Shown: positions 11,115-20,083 of the stretch, piece after piece
Position numbering within the stretch: the first letter of the stretch is position 1
Layout: every line of letters starts with the position of its first letter
From: Rhodospirillales bacterium
GTDB taxonomy: Bacteria > Pseudomonadota > Alphaproteobacteria > Acetobacterales > Acetobacteraceae
DNA length: 64,000 bases
Direction: 5' to 3'
Assembly (NCBI GenBank): GCA_903643085.1
Contig: CAHJWU010000001.1
Coordinates: 1 to 64,000 of the forward strand
Position numbers and translations under genes: made by a program
The notes under the pieces: generated by a model
Databases searched by the model: none
Told to the model about the DNA's origin: nothing
The model's input: the letters and a program-made list of their open reading frames with translations, nothing else

Positions 11115-11155
11115 CCGGGTCTCACATCCGCCTTGCATAGCCGGGGGGCGTTCTG

Positions 11156-11184
11156 CAGTTAGGTAGATAAGCTAGACAAGTTAG
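11156..11184. promoter_or_regulatory. Operator-like sites in the divergent region (site b)
   Basis: This lies between the minus-strand dehydrogenase (start 11114) and the plus-strand thioesterase (start 11220). Two diverged copies lie side by side. GTTAGGTAGATA at 11159-11170 resembles the core ACTAGGTGATA of site c. GCTAGACAAGTTAG at 11171-11184 reads CTAACTTGTCTAGC on the minus strand. Confidence 0.4.
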
Positions 11185-11219
11185 TTGAGCAAATCTCTCC
11201 AGCCATAAAACAGGTGATC

Positions 11220-12149
11220 ATGGCCGCCGACACGACGCAAACGCCGGAAGCTGTCAGAACGAAACTGCTTGGCAATCTCGTCGAGTTGCTGGGCCTGGAG
11301 CAGATCGAGATGGATCTGTTCCGCGGCGGACGCGCGTCGGCACGGTCCGCCCGCGTGTTCGGCGGCCAGGTGATCGGGCAGGCCTTGATGGCGGCCTGCA
11401 GGACGGTGCCGGCAGAGCGGTTGCCGCATTCCTTGCACGCCTACTTCATGCGGGCGGGCGATCCGGCGATACCCATCGTCTATCAGGTCGCGCATGATCA
11501 TGACGGCGGCAGCTTCAGCTCCCGCCGGGTGGTGGCAATCCAGCATGGCAAGCCCATCCTCAACCTGGCGTCGTCCTTCCACGTCGCCGAAGCGGGGCTC
11601 GACCATCAGCTCGCCATGCCCGACGTGCCGCCGCCTGAAGCCTGCGAAGACGAGCTGGTGGTGGCCGCACGGCACGCCGGCAAGATCCTGCCGGCGCGGC
11701 TGGCGAGCCTGTCCGTACAGCGGCCGATCGAATTCCGGCCGACACGCTCGGATCTCCGGCTGTCCGGCAAACCGCAAGAGGCGCAACAATCATACTGGTT
11801 CAGGGCCGTGGCCCCGCTGCCGCCTGACCAGGTGCTGCATCGCGTGCTGCTCGCCTATGCCTCGGACATGATGCTTCTCGGTGCGTCCCTGCTGCCGCAC
11901 AGCCAGCACTGGCTGACCGATCCCATGCAGGAGGCGAGCCTGGATCACGCATTGTGGATACATCGCGACCTGCGCGTGGATGCCTGGTCGCTTTACGTCC
12001 AGGACAGCCCGTGGACAGGGGGTGCGCGCGGGTTGTCGCGGGGGCTGATCTACAGCAGGGACGGCGTGCTGATCGCATCCGTGGCGCAGGAGGGTTTGAT
12101 CAGGCTGCTGGGCGGGGCAGGCGAGCCCGGCCGCAAGACCCGAGCCTGA
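11220..12149 (+). CDS. tesB: Acyl-CoA thioesterase II (TesB-like)
   Basis: A 309-residue tandem hotdog thioesterase that hydrolyses acyl-CoA to free acid and CoA. The N-terminal hotdog has RVFGGQVIGQAL and SFSSRRVVAIQ. The C-terminal half has the family's catalytic elements: the aspartate in ASLDHALW, the DSP segment and the glutamine in SVAQEGLIR. I take ATG 11220 as the start because AGG lies five bases before it; GTG 11214 is in frame but overlaps that site. The gene stands alone on the plus strand, divergent from the large dehydrogenase operon and convergent with the thiolase. In a catabolic cluster it may release CoA from dead-end or overflow intermediates. Confidence 0.92.
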   Translation: MAADTTQTPEAVRTKLLGNLVELLGLEQIEMDLFRGGRASARSARVFGGQVIGQALMAACRTVPAERLPHSLHAYFMRAGDPAIPIVYQVAHDHDGGSFSSRRVVAIQHGKPILNLASSFHVAEAGLDHQLAMPDVPPPEACEDELVVAARHAGKILPARLASLSVQRPIEFRPTRSDLRLSGKPQEAQQSYWFRAVAPLPPDQVLHRVLLAYASDMMLLGASLLPHSQHWLTDPMQEASLDHALWIHRDLRVDAWSLYVQDSPWTGGARGLSRGLIYSRDGVLIASVAQEGLIRLLGGAGEPGRKTRA

Positions 12150-12168
12150 GGGTCACGCGACCTGGCAG

Positions 12169-12201
12169 GCATCCGACAAACAATCCCGCACCTACGGATG
12201 C
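12169..12201. terminator. Possible bidirectional terminator hairpin
   Basis: In the 67-base gap between the convergent tesB and thiolase genes, GCATCCG (12169-12175) pairs perfectly with CGGATGC (12195-12201) across a 19-base loop. There is no strong T-run. The call rests on the inverted repeat and the tail-to-tail position. Confidence 0.35.
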
Positions 12202-12216
12202 TCCGGCGATCTCCGG

Positions 12217-13380
12217 TCAGAGCGCCTCGACGATCGTCACGTTGGCCACGCCGCCGCCCTCGCACATGGTCTGCAAGCCGTATTTCTTGCCCCGCGCCTT
12301 CAACGCGTGGAGCAACGTCGCCATCAGCTTGGTGCCCGACGCGCCGAGCGGATGACCGAGCGCGATGGCGCCCCCGTTCACGTTCAGCTTGTCCGGGTCT
12401 GCGCCGACCACCTTCAGCCAGGCCATCGGCACCGGCGCGAACGCCTCGTTCACCTCGTAGAGGTCGATGTCGTCGATGGTCAGGCCGGCACGCTGCAGCG
12501 CCTTCTGCGTGGCGAAGAGCGGCTCCTCCAGCATGATCACGGGATCGCCGCCGGTGACGGTCATGTTCACGATGCGGGCGATCGGCGTCAGCCTGTGCTG
12601 CTTGAGCGCCGCTTCGGAGACCACCAGTGCCGCACTCGCGCCGTCGCAGATCTGGCTGGACGTCGCCGCGGTGATCACGCCGCCTTCCTGCAGCAGCTTG
12701 ACGCCCGCCATCGACTCGGCCGTGGCGTCGTAGCGTATGCCCTCGTCCTTTTCGTGCACGGCCTTGCTGCCGTCCGCCAGGGTGACGTCGAGCGGGATGA
12801 TCTCGGCCTGGAACGCACCCGAGCGCGTCGCCTCGGCCGCGTTGCGGTGGCTGCGCAGACCGAAGGCGTCGAGCGCGGCGCGCGACAGGTCGTGCTTCTT
12901 GGCGATCATCTCGGCGCCGCCGAACTGGCTGAAGCCGCTGACGCCGAAGCGCTCCAGCGTGTGGGCGCTGTTCGGGTTGAGGGCGCTGCCCGGCACCAGA
13001 GCGAGGCCCATCGGCGCGCGCGACATGCTCTCCACACCGGCCGCGATGACCACATCCTGGGTGCCCGACATCACCGCCTGGGCGGCGAATTGCAGCGCCT
13101 GCTGCGACGAGCCGCATTGGCGGTCGATGGTGACTGCCGGCACGCTGGTCGGCAGCTTGGAGGCCAGCACAGCGTTTCGGCCGACATGGCTTGCCTGCTC
13201 GCCGGCCTGGGTGACGCAGCCCATGATCACGTCGTCGATCGCCGCGGGGTCGATCCCCGTCCTGTCCACGATCGCGTTCAGCACCTGGGCGCCCAGATCG
13301 GCGGGATGCCAACCGGCAAGCCGGCCATTGCGCCGGCCGCCGGCCGTGCGCACTGCTTCGACGATGTATGCCTCGGCCAA
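12217..13380 (-). CDS. Acetyl-CoA acyltransferase (thiolase)
   Basis: A 387-residue thiolase that cleaves 3-oxoacyl-CoA with CoA to give acetyl- or propionyl-CoA and a shortened acyl-CoA. The nucleophile Cys89 sits in TIDRQCGSSQQAL, His343 in LGHPLGASG, and the second active-site cysteine Cys373 in MCEGGGVANV. The fold is full length and all three catalytic residues are present, in contrast to the thiolase-like protein at 41490. It is followed downstream (minus strand) by tesB in convergent orientation and preceded by an NMO-like gene 14 bases away, so the two minus-strand genes probably form one transcript from the promoter region near 14430. The degradative rather than biosynthetic role is inferred from context. 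Confidence 0.93.
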   Translation of the reverse strand: MAEAYIVEAVRTAGGRRNGRLAGWHPADLGAQVLNAIVDRTGIDPAAIDDVIMGCVTQAGEQASHVGRNAVLASKLPTSVPAVTIDRQCGSSQQALQFAAQAVMSGTQDVVIAAGVESMSRAPMGLALVPGSALNPNSAHTLERFGVSGFSQFGGAEMIAKKHDLSRAALDAFGLRSHRNAAEATRSGAFQAEIIPLDVTLADGSKAVHEKDEGIRYDATAESMAGVKLLQEGGVITAATSSQICDGASAALVVSEAALKQHRLTPIARIVNMTVTGGDPVIMLEEPLFATQKALQRAGLTIDDIDLYEVNEAFAPVPMAWLKVVGADPDKLNVNGGAIALGHPLGASGTKLMATLLHALKARGKKYGLQTMCEGGGVANVTIVEAL

Positions 13381-13394
13381 GGGAATGCTCCTTT

Positions 13395-14405
<1,011 letters not shown>

Positions 14406-14422
14406 TTAGCTGGACGTGCCTG

Positions 14423-14435
14423 TATCACCTAGTTA
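14423..14435. promoter_or_regulatory. Operator-like site (site c)
   Basis: TATCACCTAGTTA reads TAACTAGGTGATA on the minus strand and matches site a at most positions. It lies 38 bases from the start of the NMO-like gene at 14384 and 50 bases from the divergent gene at 14486, so one site could control both. Confidence 0.55.
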
Positions 14436-14485
14436 CCTATGACGCGAGTAGCAGGTCAGCCCGGGCTTGCAAATAGGGAGCGTAC

Positions 14486-15454
14486 ATGACGGTCGACTGG
14501 TCGCAACTCGCTTTGCCCGTCATGGCGGCACCGATGTTCATCGTCTCCAGCCTCGAGTTGGTCATAGCCGCCTGCCGCGCGGGCGTGATCGGCGCCTTTC
14601 CGTCCGGCAACCCGCGCGCGCCGGAGGATCTCGGCACGTGGCTGGCCGCCATCCGGCAGGCCGAGGCGGAAAGCCTTGGCCGAGGCGAAAGGTTCGCGCC
14701 GTTCTGCGTCAACCTGCTCGCCTCGGCCGCGGTGGACCAGCGCACGCGTGCCGCCCGGCTCGCGACGTGCCGGCAGCATGGCGTTCCCCTGGTTCTCACC
14801 AATCTGGGCGACCCGCGCGAGGAGGTGGAAGCGGTGCATGACTGGGGCGGCATCGTCTTCCACGACGTGACGACCCTTCGGTTCGCCGAAAAGGCCATCG
14901 CGGCAGGCGTCGATGGGCTGATGCTGGTGTGCGGCGGCGCGGGCGGCCATGCCGGCACGCTGAACCCTTTCGCTTTCCTGCCGCAGCTGCGGCGTATCTT
15001 CGACGGTACGATCATGTTGGCGGGCGGCATCGCCGATGGCAACGGCATTGCTGCCGCCCTGGCCCTGGGGGCGGATCTCGTGGTCATGGGCACGCGCTTC
15101 ATCGCCACCCAGGAATCCGGCGCGGAGCCCGCACATAAACGCATGCTGGTCTCCGCCAAGGCGGAAGACGTGCTGTTCACCGACGCCATTGCGGGGCTGC
15201 CGGCAAGCTTTCTCAAACCGTCCATCGTTGCAGTGGGCCTCGATCCCGGCAACCTGCCGCCCCCGCTGGGCCCGCATCGTCCGCAACTGCCGCCGGGCAT
15301 CCGCGCCTGGAGGCATGTCTGGAGCGGCGGCCACTCGACCGCCCTGATCGATGACGTGCCGAACGTGGCCGATCTTGTCGAGAGGCTGGGCGGCGAACTG
15401 GCGGCGGCCAGACTACCGGGCGACTGGCGCGCCAGGCTGGCGGGCAGACCATGA
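14486..15454 (+). CDS. Nitronate monooxygenase-family protein, diverged
   Basis: A 322-residue relative of the nitronate monooxygenase family, much more diverged than the two close paralogues at 13395 and 24865. It keeps PVMAAPMFIVSS at the N-terminus, a VCGGAGGHAGTLNPFAF block in place of the usual GxEAGGH segment, and [20 protein letters not shown] with MGTRFIAT for FMN phosphate binding. The histidine in GGHAG is kept. It overlaps the next gene by four bases (ATGA), so the two are probably translationally coupled. It is divergent from the NMO-like gene at 13395, so two family members face away from one operator-like site. The reaction is unknown. Confidence 0.82.
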   Translation: MTVDWSQLALPVMAAPMFIVSSLELVIAACRAGVIGAFPSGNPRAPEDLGTWLAAIRQAEAESLGRGERFAPFCVNLLASAAVDQRTRAARLATCRQHGVPLVLTNLGDPREEVEAVHDWGGIVFHDVTTLRFAEKAIAAGVDGLMLVCGGAGGHAGTLNPFAFLPQLRRIFDGTIMLAGGIADGNGIAAALALGADLVVMGTRFIATQESGAEPAHKRMLVSAKAEDVLFTDAIAGLPASFLKPSIVAVGLDPGNLPPPLGPHRPQLPPGIRAWRHVWSGGHSTALIDDVPNVADLVERLGGELAAARLPGDWRARLAGRP

Positions 15455-15891
15455 CGCAATCTTGGCAGGACCAGGTCGCGATACGCGATCTGCTGTCACG
15501 CTACACGATCAATGGCGATCGCGGGCGGACAGACGCGCTGGTCGCTACCTTCGCGGAGGGCGGCACCCTCCGTTTTGGCGCGATCGAGAGCACAGGGCGC
15601 GCGGCCATCCTGGCCCGCCTGTCCGACCGCAGCGCTGGTAATCCGGCTCTGACATTGACCAGGCATCACCTCAGCAGTTCGATGATCGAAGTTACCGGCA
15701 CGACGGCGACGGGGAGAAGCTATTTCCAGGTGTTGAGCGACATCGGACTGGACCACCACGGCGTCTACATGGACAGGATGACGAGGGTGGACGGCATGTG
15801 GCTGTTCTCCTATCGCGACGTGCGTATAGACTGGCAGTCGCCGCATTCGCTTTATCCTAAGCTGCATGTGCGTGGGGTGGCGCCTGGGTGA
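15451..15891 (+). CDS. NTF2/SnoaL-like protein
   Basis: A 146-residue protein of the nuclear-transport-factor-2-like cone fold. The typical N-terminal pattern IRDLLSRYTINGDRGRTDAL is followed by a fourfold turn with TRHHLSSS, and it ends in a strand with WLFSYRDVRID. Such small proteins include ketosteroid isomerases, dehydratases and cyclases as well as non-catalytic binders. The histidine pair in TRHHLSS is common among the SnoaL_4-type members. Its start overlaps the end of the NMO-like gene (ATGA). It could isomerise or dehydrate an intermediate made by that flavoprotein, but no substrate can be assigned from sequence. Confidence 0.75.
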   Translation: MTQSWQDQVAIRDLLSRYTINGDRGRTDALVATFAEGGTLRFGAIESTGRAAILARLSDRSAGNPALTLTRHHLSSSMIEVTGTTATGRSYFQVLSDIGLDHHGVYMDRMTRVDGMWLFSYRDVRIDWQSPHSLYPKLHVRGVAPG

Positions 15892-15920
15892 TTGCGAGAC
15901 TGGTCTGGTTAAGGCCAGGG

Positions 15921-16033
15921 GCTCTGCCCCTGGACCCCGCTGGGGCCTCGAGGCCCCAGACCCCCATCTGTAAGGCAGGCTGAACGATAGGTTCTAAGGA
16001 CGGCTGTCCGGGAGCGGGGTCCAGGGGCAGAGC
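15921..16033. repeat. Intergenic palindromic repeat, copy 1
   Basis: A 20-base arm at 15921-15940 (GCTCTGCCCCTGGACCCCGC) is exactly complementary to 16014-16033. Inside it, CTGGGGCCTCGAGGCCCCAG at 15940-15959 is a perfect 20-base palindrome. The element fills the gap between the tail-to-tail genes at 15891 and 16038. A second copy lies at 37628-37718 and shares the palindrome core, a GTTCTAAGGAC block and the 3' arm. A large hairpin could form and end transcription from both sides. No transposase is present, so this is a REP-like element and not an insertion sequence. Confidence 0.75.
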
Positions 16034-16037
16034 TCCC

Positions 16038-17105
16038 TCACCATCCGGCCAGCTCCGCCGCCCGCTCACGGTGCAGCGACGGACTCCCAAGATAGGCGCG
16101 GTCGAACAAGGCTCGCCGGAACCAGGTGTTCAACCCATACTCCCAGCTATAGCCAATGCCGCCATGCGCGGCGATGGCGGCCCGCGTGACCGAGACGAAA
16201 CGGTCGGCGATGTGGGACTTGGCCAGGGCCGCGGCGCGGCGCGCGTCCGGAAGGCTGCAATCCTGCGCATAGGCGGCGTACCAGAGCAGGGCGCGGGCGG
16301 GCTCCACCTCCAGCGCCATGGTGGCCAGCTGATGCTTGAGCGCCTGGAAGCGGCCGATCGGCTGACCGAACTGCTCCCGCTCCTTGGCGTAGGCGACCGA
16401 CATGTCGAGGCAGCGCTGTGCACCGCCCAGCGCATCGGCTGCGGTCAGCACCAGCGCGGCATCGAACAGCCCGGCGACGCCGGCATCACCCGGCGCAAAC
16501 AGTTCGGCCGCCGGCGCCCGGTCGAATGTGACGGTGCTGACCCGCCGGCTGCGGTCGGCAGAGGGCATCGGCGCGACGGTGACCTGGCTGCCGCCACTCA
16601 CCAGAGCCAGCCCGCCGCCAGCGGTGCCGACCAGAAACAGGGCAGCCGCCGACGCGCCTGGCACGAAGCGGACGCTGCCGGACACCTTGCCGTCCTCCAG
16701 GGTCAAGGCCCAGCTTTCGGGCAACCAGTCGCCACCCCAGGCCATCGTCGCCACGGTCGTGCCGGCGGCGAGGCCGGGCAGATGTGCTGCGGCGGCCTCG
16801 TTTCGCGATCGCGCCACCGCCAGGCCGGTGAGCAGATGCTGCACGATCGGACCTGCGGCCGCGCCGTCGCCCAGCACCTCGATCGCCATAGCCAGGTCAA
16901 CCAGCCCCAGGCCGCTGCCGCCGGCCTCTTCGGGCAAAGCGAGGCCGCCGAGCCCAAGGGCCATCAGCGCGTCCCAGCTGGGCCGGTCGAAATCTGCCGG
17001 GTCGTCGACCAGCGTGCGTAGCCGTCCGGCCGGCAGCGCGTCTGCCAGCGTGCCGCGCAGCGCGTCCTGTATGGCCAATTGTTCCTCGGATTGGTGGAAC
17101 CTCAT
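16038..17105 (-). CDS. Acyl-CoA dehydrogenase, beta-type subunit of a heteromeric pair
   Basis: About 355 residues starting MRFHQSEEQLAIQ. It has the helical N- and C-terminal domains of the family, with AKEREQFGQPIGRFQALKH and AAHGGIGYSWEYGLNTWFRR. The central sheet domain is short and lacks the SEPGAGSDL flavin signature, as expected for beta chains of ChsE-like heteromers. The start at ATG 17105 overlaps the stop of the preceding gene (ATGA); the ORF is open further upstream, but that part lies inside the neighbour. Here the alpha gene comes first in transcription order, the reverse of the pair at 8765-11114. It was probably coupled to the alpha partner to keep equal dosage. Confidence 0.87.
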   Translation of the reverse strand: MRFHQSEEQLAIQDALRGTLADALPAGRLRTLVDDPADFDRPSWDALMALGLGGLALPEEAGGSGLGLVDLAMAIEVLGDGAAAGPIVQHLLTGLAVARSRNEAAAAHLPGLAAGTTVATMAWGGDWLPESWALTLEDGKVSGSVRFVPGASAAALFLVGTAGGGLALVSGGSQVTVAPMPSADRSRRVSTVTFDRAPAAELFAPGDAGVAGLFDAALVLTAADALGGAQRCLDMSVAYAKEREQFGQPIGRFQALKHQLATMALEVEPARALLWYAAYAQDCSLPDARRAAALAKSHIADRFVSVTRAAIAAHGGIGYSWEYGLNTWFRRALFDRAYLGSPSLHRERAAELAGW

Positions 17106-18298
17106 GCGTCGTTTCCAAGGGCCAGCTCGCGCGGCAGGCCCAGCCCGCGTTCGGCGATCACGTTGCGCTGGATGTTGGTCGTGCCGCCGGCGATGGAGTT
17201 GCCCAGCGAACCCATGATCTGGTCCAGCCATTTCTCCACGCCACGCCCGCGCGTGCCGGGCGGCGCGGGTTCCAGCATCGCCTCGTCGCCGATCAGTTCC
17301 TGTGCCAGCATCGCGATGTCGTGGCCGGTCTCGGTGACCAGGAGCTTCATCATCAGGCCGACCAGGCCAGGGGGCTCATCGGCAGCTGCCAGGGAGAACA
17401 GGCGGTAGCTGGAGCAACGATGCGCCAGCACCCACCCTTCGATCCTGGCCAGCGCCTGGCGTATTTCGGGGTCCTTGATGGCCGGCCGGCCGAAGCGGGT
17501 CACCTGGCCCGCAAGTTCCACCAGCTTGGCGAACTGGCCACCCAGCGCGTCGGCCGAGCCGATGTTGGCGCGCTCGTGCTTCAGCGTGGTGCGTGAGACC
17601 TGCCAGCCTTCGCCGCGCGCGCCCACGATCCAGTCGGCCGGCGTGGTCACGTCATCGAAGAAGAACTCGTAGAAGCCGGCGTCCCCGGTCATCTGCCGGA
17701 TCGGCCTGCGGGTGACGCCCGGCTGGTCGAGATCGATGATCAGATAGGATATGCCGGCATGCTTGCTGGCCTGCGGTTCGGTCCGCACCAGGGCGAACAT
17801 GTGGGTCACGCGGTCGCCCTGGCTGGTCCAGATCTTCTGGCCGTTGATCACCCATTTGTCGCCGGCAAGCTCGGCCCTGCAACGGATGGAGGCGAGATCC
17901 GATCCGCTTCCCGGCTCCGAATAGCCCTGGCCCCAGACGTAATCCCCCGCCATGGTCGGCGGAATGAAGAGGTCCTTCAGCGCGTCGGAGCCGCGGTCCA
18001 GCAAGGTGGGCACCAGCATGCTCATGCCGTTGCCGGAGACCTCCATCGGCGCACGGGCCCGGCCGAAGGCTTCCCGTATGACCTGGGCGCGAACGGTGTC
18101 GATCGGCTGTTCGGAGCCGCCATACCGCTTCGGTATGTTGCGGTAGAGGTAGCCGCGGCTGGTCGCCTCCTGCCGGAAGGAGGCGATGTAGGCTTTCAGG
18201 GCACTGCCGCGCCGGTCGCCGGGCTGCCAATGCCCCGCCAGGAAATCGGCGAGTTCGACGCGGAAGGCTTCCGCCTCGGCACCATAGTTGAGGTCCAT
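17102..18298 (-). CDS. Acyl-CoA dehydrogenase, alpha-type subunit of a heteromeric pair
   Basis: A 398-residue dehydrogenase with YSEPGSGSDL at 126-135, NGQKIWTSQ at 152-160 and a C-terminal AGGTTNIQRNVIAERGLGLP. These are the alpha-chain features of the FadE26/ChsE4-like class. The ATG at 18298 begins MDLNYGAEAEAFRVEL, the common start pattern for this group. It lies 43 bases downstream of the crotonase at 18342 and overlaps the beta gene by four bases, so the three form one minus-strand unit running from 19148. The context (crotonase, alpha, beta) fits one turn of side-chain oxidation on a bulky CoA thioester. The exact substrate is unknown. Confidence 0.9.
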   Translation of the reverse strand: MDLNYGAEAEAFRVELADFLAGHWQPGDRRGSALKAYIASFRQEATSRGYLYRNIPKRYGGSEQPIDTVRAQVIREAFGRARAPMEVSGNGMSMLVPTLLDRGSDALKDLFIPPTMAGDYVWGQGYSEPGSGSDLASIRCRAELAGDKWVINGQKIWTSQGDRVTHMFALVRTEPQASKHAGISYLIIDLDQPGVTRRPIRQMTGDAGFYEFFFDDVTTPADWIVGARGEGWQVSRTTLKHERANIGSADALGGQFAKLVELAGQVTRFGRPAIKDPEIRQALARIEGWVLAHRCSSYRLFSLAAADEPPGLVGLMMKLLVTETGHDIAMLAQELIGDEAMLEPAPPGTRGRGVEKWLDQIMGSLGNSIAGGTTNIQRNVIAERGLGLPRELALGNDA

Positions 18299-18341
18299 CG
18301 TCTATCGTTCCTGCGCTGGTGTGACTTGGACTGGGCGGCCG

Positions 18342-19148
18342 TCAGTCCCGCTTGTCGCGGGTTGCCTTGTGTATGATGGCCGTAGCGGCGGTCGACAGAC
18401 CCATGTTGAGCGCCTCGTGGTCGAGGGCGGCCTCGAAGATGCCGTCCTCGGCGAGGTTCAGGTTGGCCTTCATGTAGCGCCAGCCCATGCGGGGACCGTC
18501 TGCGAGCCGCCTGGCCTGCACCATGGTCGCCTCGCGCAAGGTCTCGTCCGGGTACACCCTCGTGTAGATGCCTCTCGCCTGGGCCTCGGCCGCTGTCAGC
18601 TTTTCGCCGAGCATGAACAACTCCCGGGCGGCACCGGTGCCGAGGATCTTGGTCCAGAACCAGGTCGAGCCGAAATCACCTGACGCTCCGATACGGTCGA
18701 AGGCCGACAGGAACGTGGCCGAGGCGGCGGCGAACCGAAGGTCGCAGGCACCGGCAAGCCCGATACCCGCGCCTGCCACCGGCCCGTTGACCATGGCGAT
18801 GGTGGGCTTGGCCATCTCGTGCAGAAGCTGCGCGCTTTGCATGAAGCCGCGCAGCCTGGTGAAGCCCTGCTCCACCCGCCCACCGCGCTGCGGATCGACC
18901 TCGACCGGATCGCGCCCGTCTTTGAGGTCGCCGCCGGCACAGAAACCGCGCCCCGCCCCGGTCAGTACGACACAGCCGATGGCGGGATCGCGCGCCACAT
19001 CGGCGACCGCGTCGACCAGGTCCGCCATCAGGGACGACACCAGGGCGTTGAGCCGGTCCGGACGGTTCAGCGTAACGACAGCTACCCCGTCGGCGCGATC
19101 GAGCAGAATCTCGGGCCCGTCTGTCCGGATGTCGTCTGCGTCGGCCAT
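18342..19148 (-). CDS. Crotonase-family protein (enoyl-CoA hydratase/isomerase-like), catalytic glutamates absent
   Basis: A 268-residue crotonase-fold protein. VTLNRPDRLNAL, the oxyanion-hole segment GFCAGGDLKDG and MVNGPVAGAGIGLAGACDLR are clear. Aligned to rat enoyl-CoA hydratase, the two catalytic glutamates are missing: the first falls at a glycine in GAGIGLAG and the second at a phenylalanine or nearby residue in LSAFDRIGASGDFG. It is therefore unlikely to be a classical hydratase. Isomerisation, thioester hydrolysis, C-C bond chemistry or a binding role are possible. It is the first gene of the unit containing the dehydrogenase pair at 16038-18298. Confidence 0.85.
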   Translation of the reverse strand: MADADDIRTDGPEILLDRADGVAVVTLNRPDRLNALVSSLMADLVDAVADVARDPAIGCVVLTGAGRGFCAGGDLKDGRDPVEVDPQRGGRVEQGFTRLRGFMQSAQLLHEMAKPTIAMVNGPVAGAGIGLAGACDLRFAAASATFLSAFDRIGASGDFGSTWFWTKILGTGAARELFMLGEKLTAAEAQARGIYTRVYPDETLREATMVQARRLADGPRMGWRYMKANLNLAEDGIFEAALDHEALNMGLSTAATAIIHKATRDKRD

Positions 19149-19213
19149 CCTGTCTCCCTTGAATCGGCGGCGAGGTGGCCGCGGCGCTGCAATTGCACGG
19201 CAAGCCTAACCTG

Positions 19214-19228
19214 TATAACTAAGCATGA
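19214..19228. promoter_or_regulatory. Operator-like site (site d)
   Basis: TATAACTAAGCATGA shares the TATAAC half of site a and has a weaker right half. It lies between the divergent crotonase genes, 19 bases before the GTG at 19248 and 65 bases from the start at 19148. That position suits a repressor site. Confidence 0.45.
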
Positions 19229-19247
19229 GAACTAAGGGAAGACCGCG

Positions 19248-20042
19248 GTGGAATACGAGACCATCATTGCCGGAACGCAGGACCATGTGGCCACGGTCAC
19301 GATCAACCGGCCACAGGCAATGAACTCGTTCACCAAGACGATGCTCGCCGAGTTCGCGCATTTCTGGCGCGCCGTGGCCGAAGACGACGACGTGCATGCG
19401 GTGGTGCTGAGAGCTGCACCCGGCCGCGCGTTTTCCACCGGCGTGGATGTTAAGGCGGCGCAGGAACCGGGCGGCGCAATCATGCACGACAACATCTGGA
19501 CGGCCGCCGACCCCGGCGAGAAGCTCGGCCCGAAATCGAACAGGTGCTGGAAGCCGGTCATCGCCGCGGTGCACGGCATGTGCGCCGGCGGCGGGTTCTA
19601 CTGGATAAACGAGTCCGACATCATCATCTGCTCCGAGGACGCAACGTTCTTCGACCCGCATGTCACCTACGGCATGGTTGCGGCACTGGAACCGATCGGT
19701 GCCACCTACCGCATGCCGGTGGGCGACGTGATGCGCATGGCCTTGCTGGGGAACGACGAGCGTATCTGTGCTGCCACCGCGCTGCGGATCGGGCTGGTGA
19801 CCGAGGTGACGGCGAACGACGCCTTGTGGGACCGCGCGCAGGCGCTCGCGGCGATCATCGCCGCCAAGCCGCCCGCCGCGACGCAGGGGACGGTTCGGGC
19901 GATCTGGGAATCGCTCGACCTGCCGAGAAGCGCCGCGTTGCAGACGGGCCTAAAATATTGCCAGCTCGGCAACCCGGTCGGAACGGCGCAGGTGGACCGG
20001 TGGGCGATCATGGGCAAGGCCAAGGCCTACGCCACGCGGTGA
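19248..20042 (+). CDS. Crotonase-family protein, non-canonical active site
   Basis: A 264-residue crotonase-fold protein starting at GTG 19248, with AAGGGAAG just upstream. VTINRPQAMNSF, AFSTGVDVKAA and VHGMCAGGGFYWINESDIIIC show the fold. The positions of the two hydratase glutamates hold tyrosine (GGGFYW) and histidine (DPHVTYG), so ordinary syn-hydration is doubtful. The extra DPHVTYGMVAALEPIG segment is characteristic of a subgroup I associate with terpenoid and steroid clusters in actinobacteria and proteobacteria (from memory). It is divergent from another non-canonical crotonase at 18342 and precedes an aldo/keto reductase by 41 bases. Confidence 0.83.
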   Translation: MEYETIIAGTQDHVATVTINRPQAMNSFTKTMLAEFAHFWRAVAEDDDVHAVVLRAAPGRAFSTGVDVKAAQEPGGAIMHDNIWTAADPGEKLGPKSNRCWKPVIAAVHGMCAGGGFYWINESDIIICSEDATFFDPHVTYGMVAALEPIGATYRMPVGDVMRMALLGNDERICAATALRIGLVTEVTANDALWDRAQALAAIIAAKPPAATQGTVRAIWESLDLPRSAALQTGLKYCQLGNPVGTAQVDRWAIMGKAKAYATR

Positions 20043-20083
20043 ACGCCTCCTGTCACAACAGCTGACGATCGGGGCTCTCCGGC

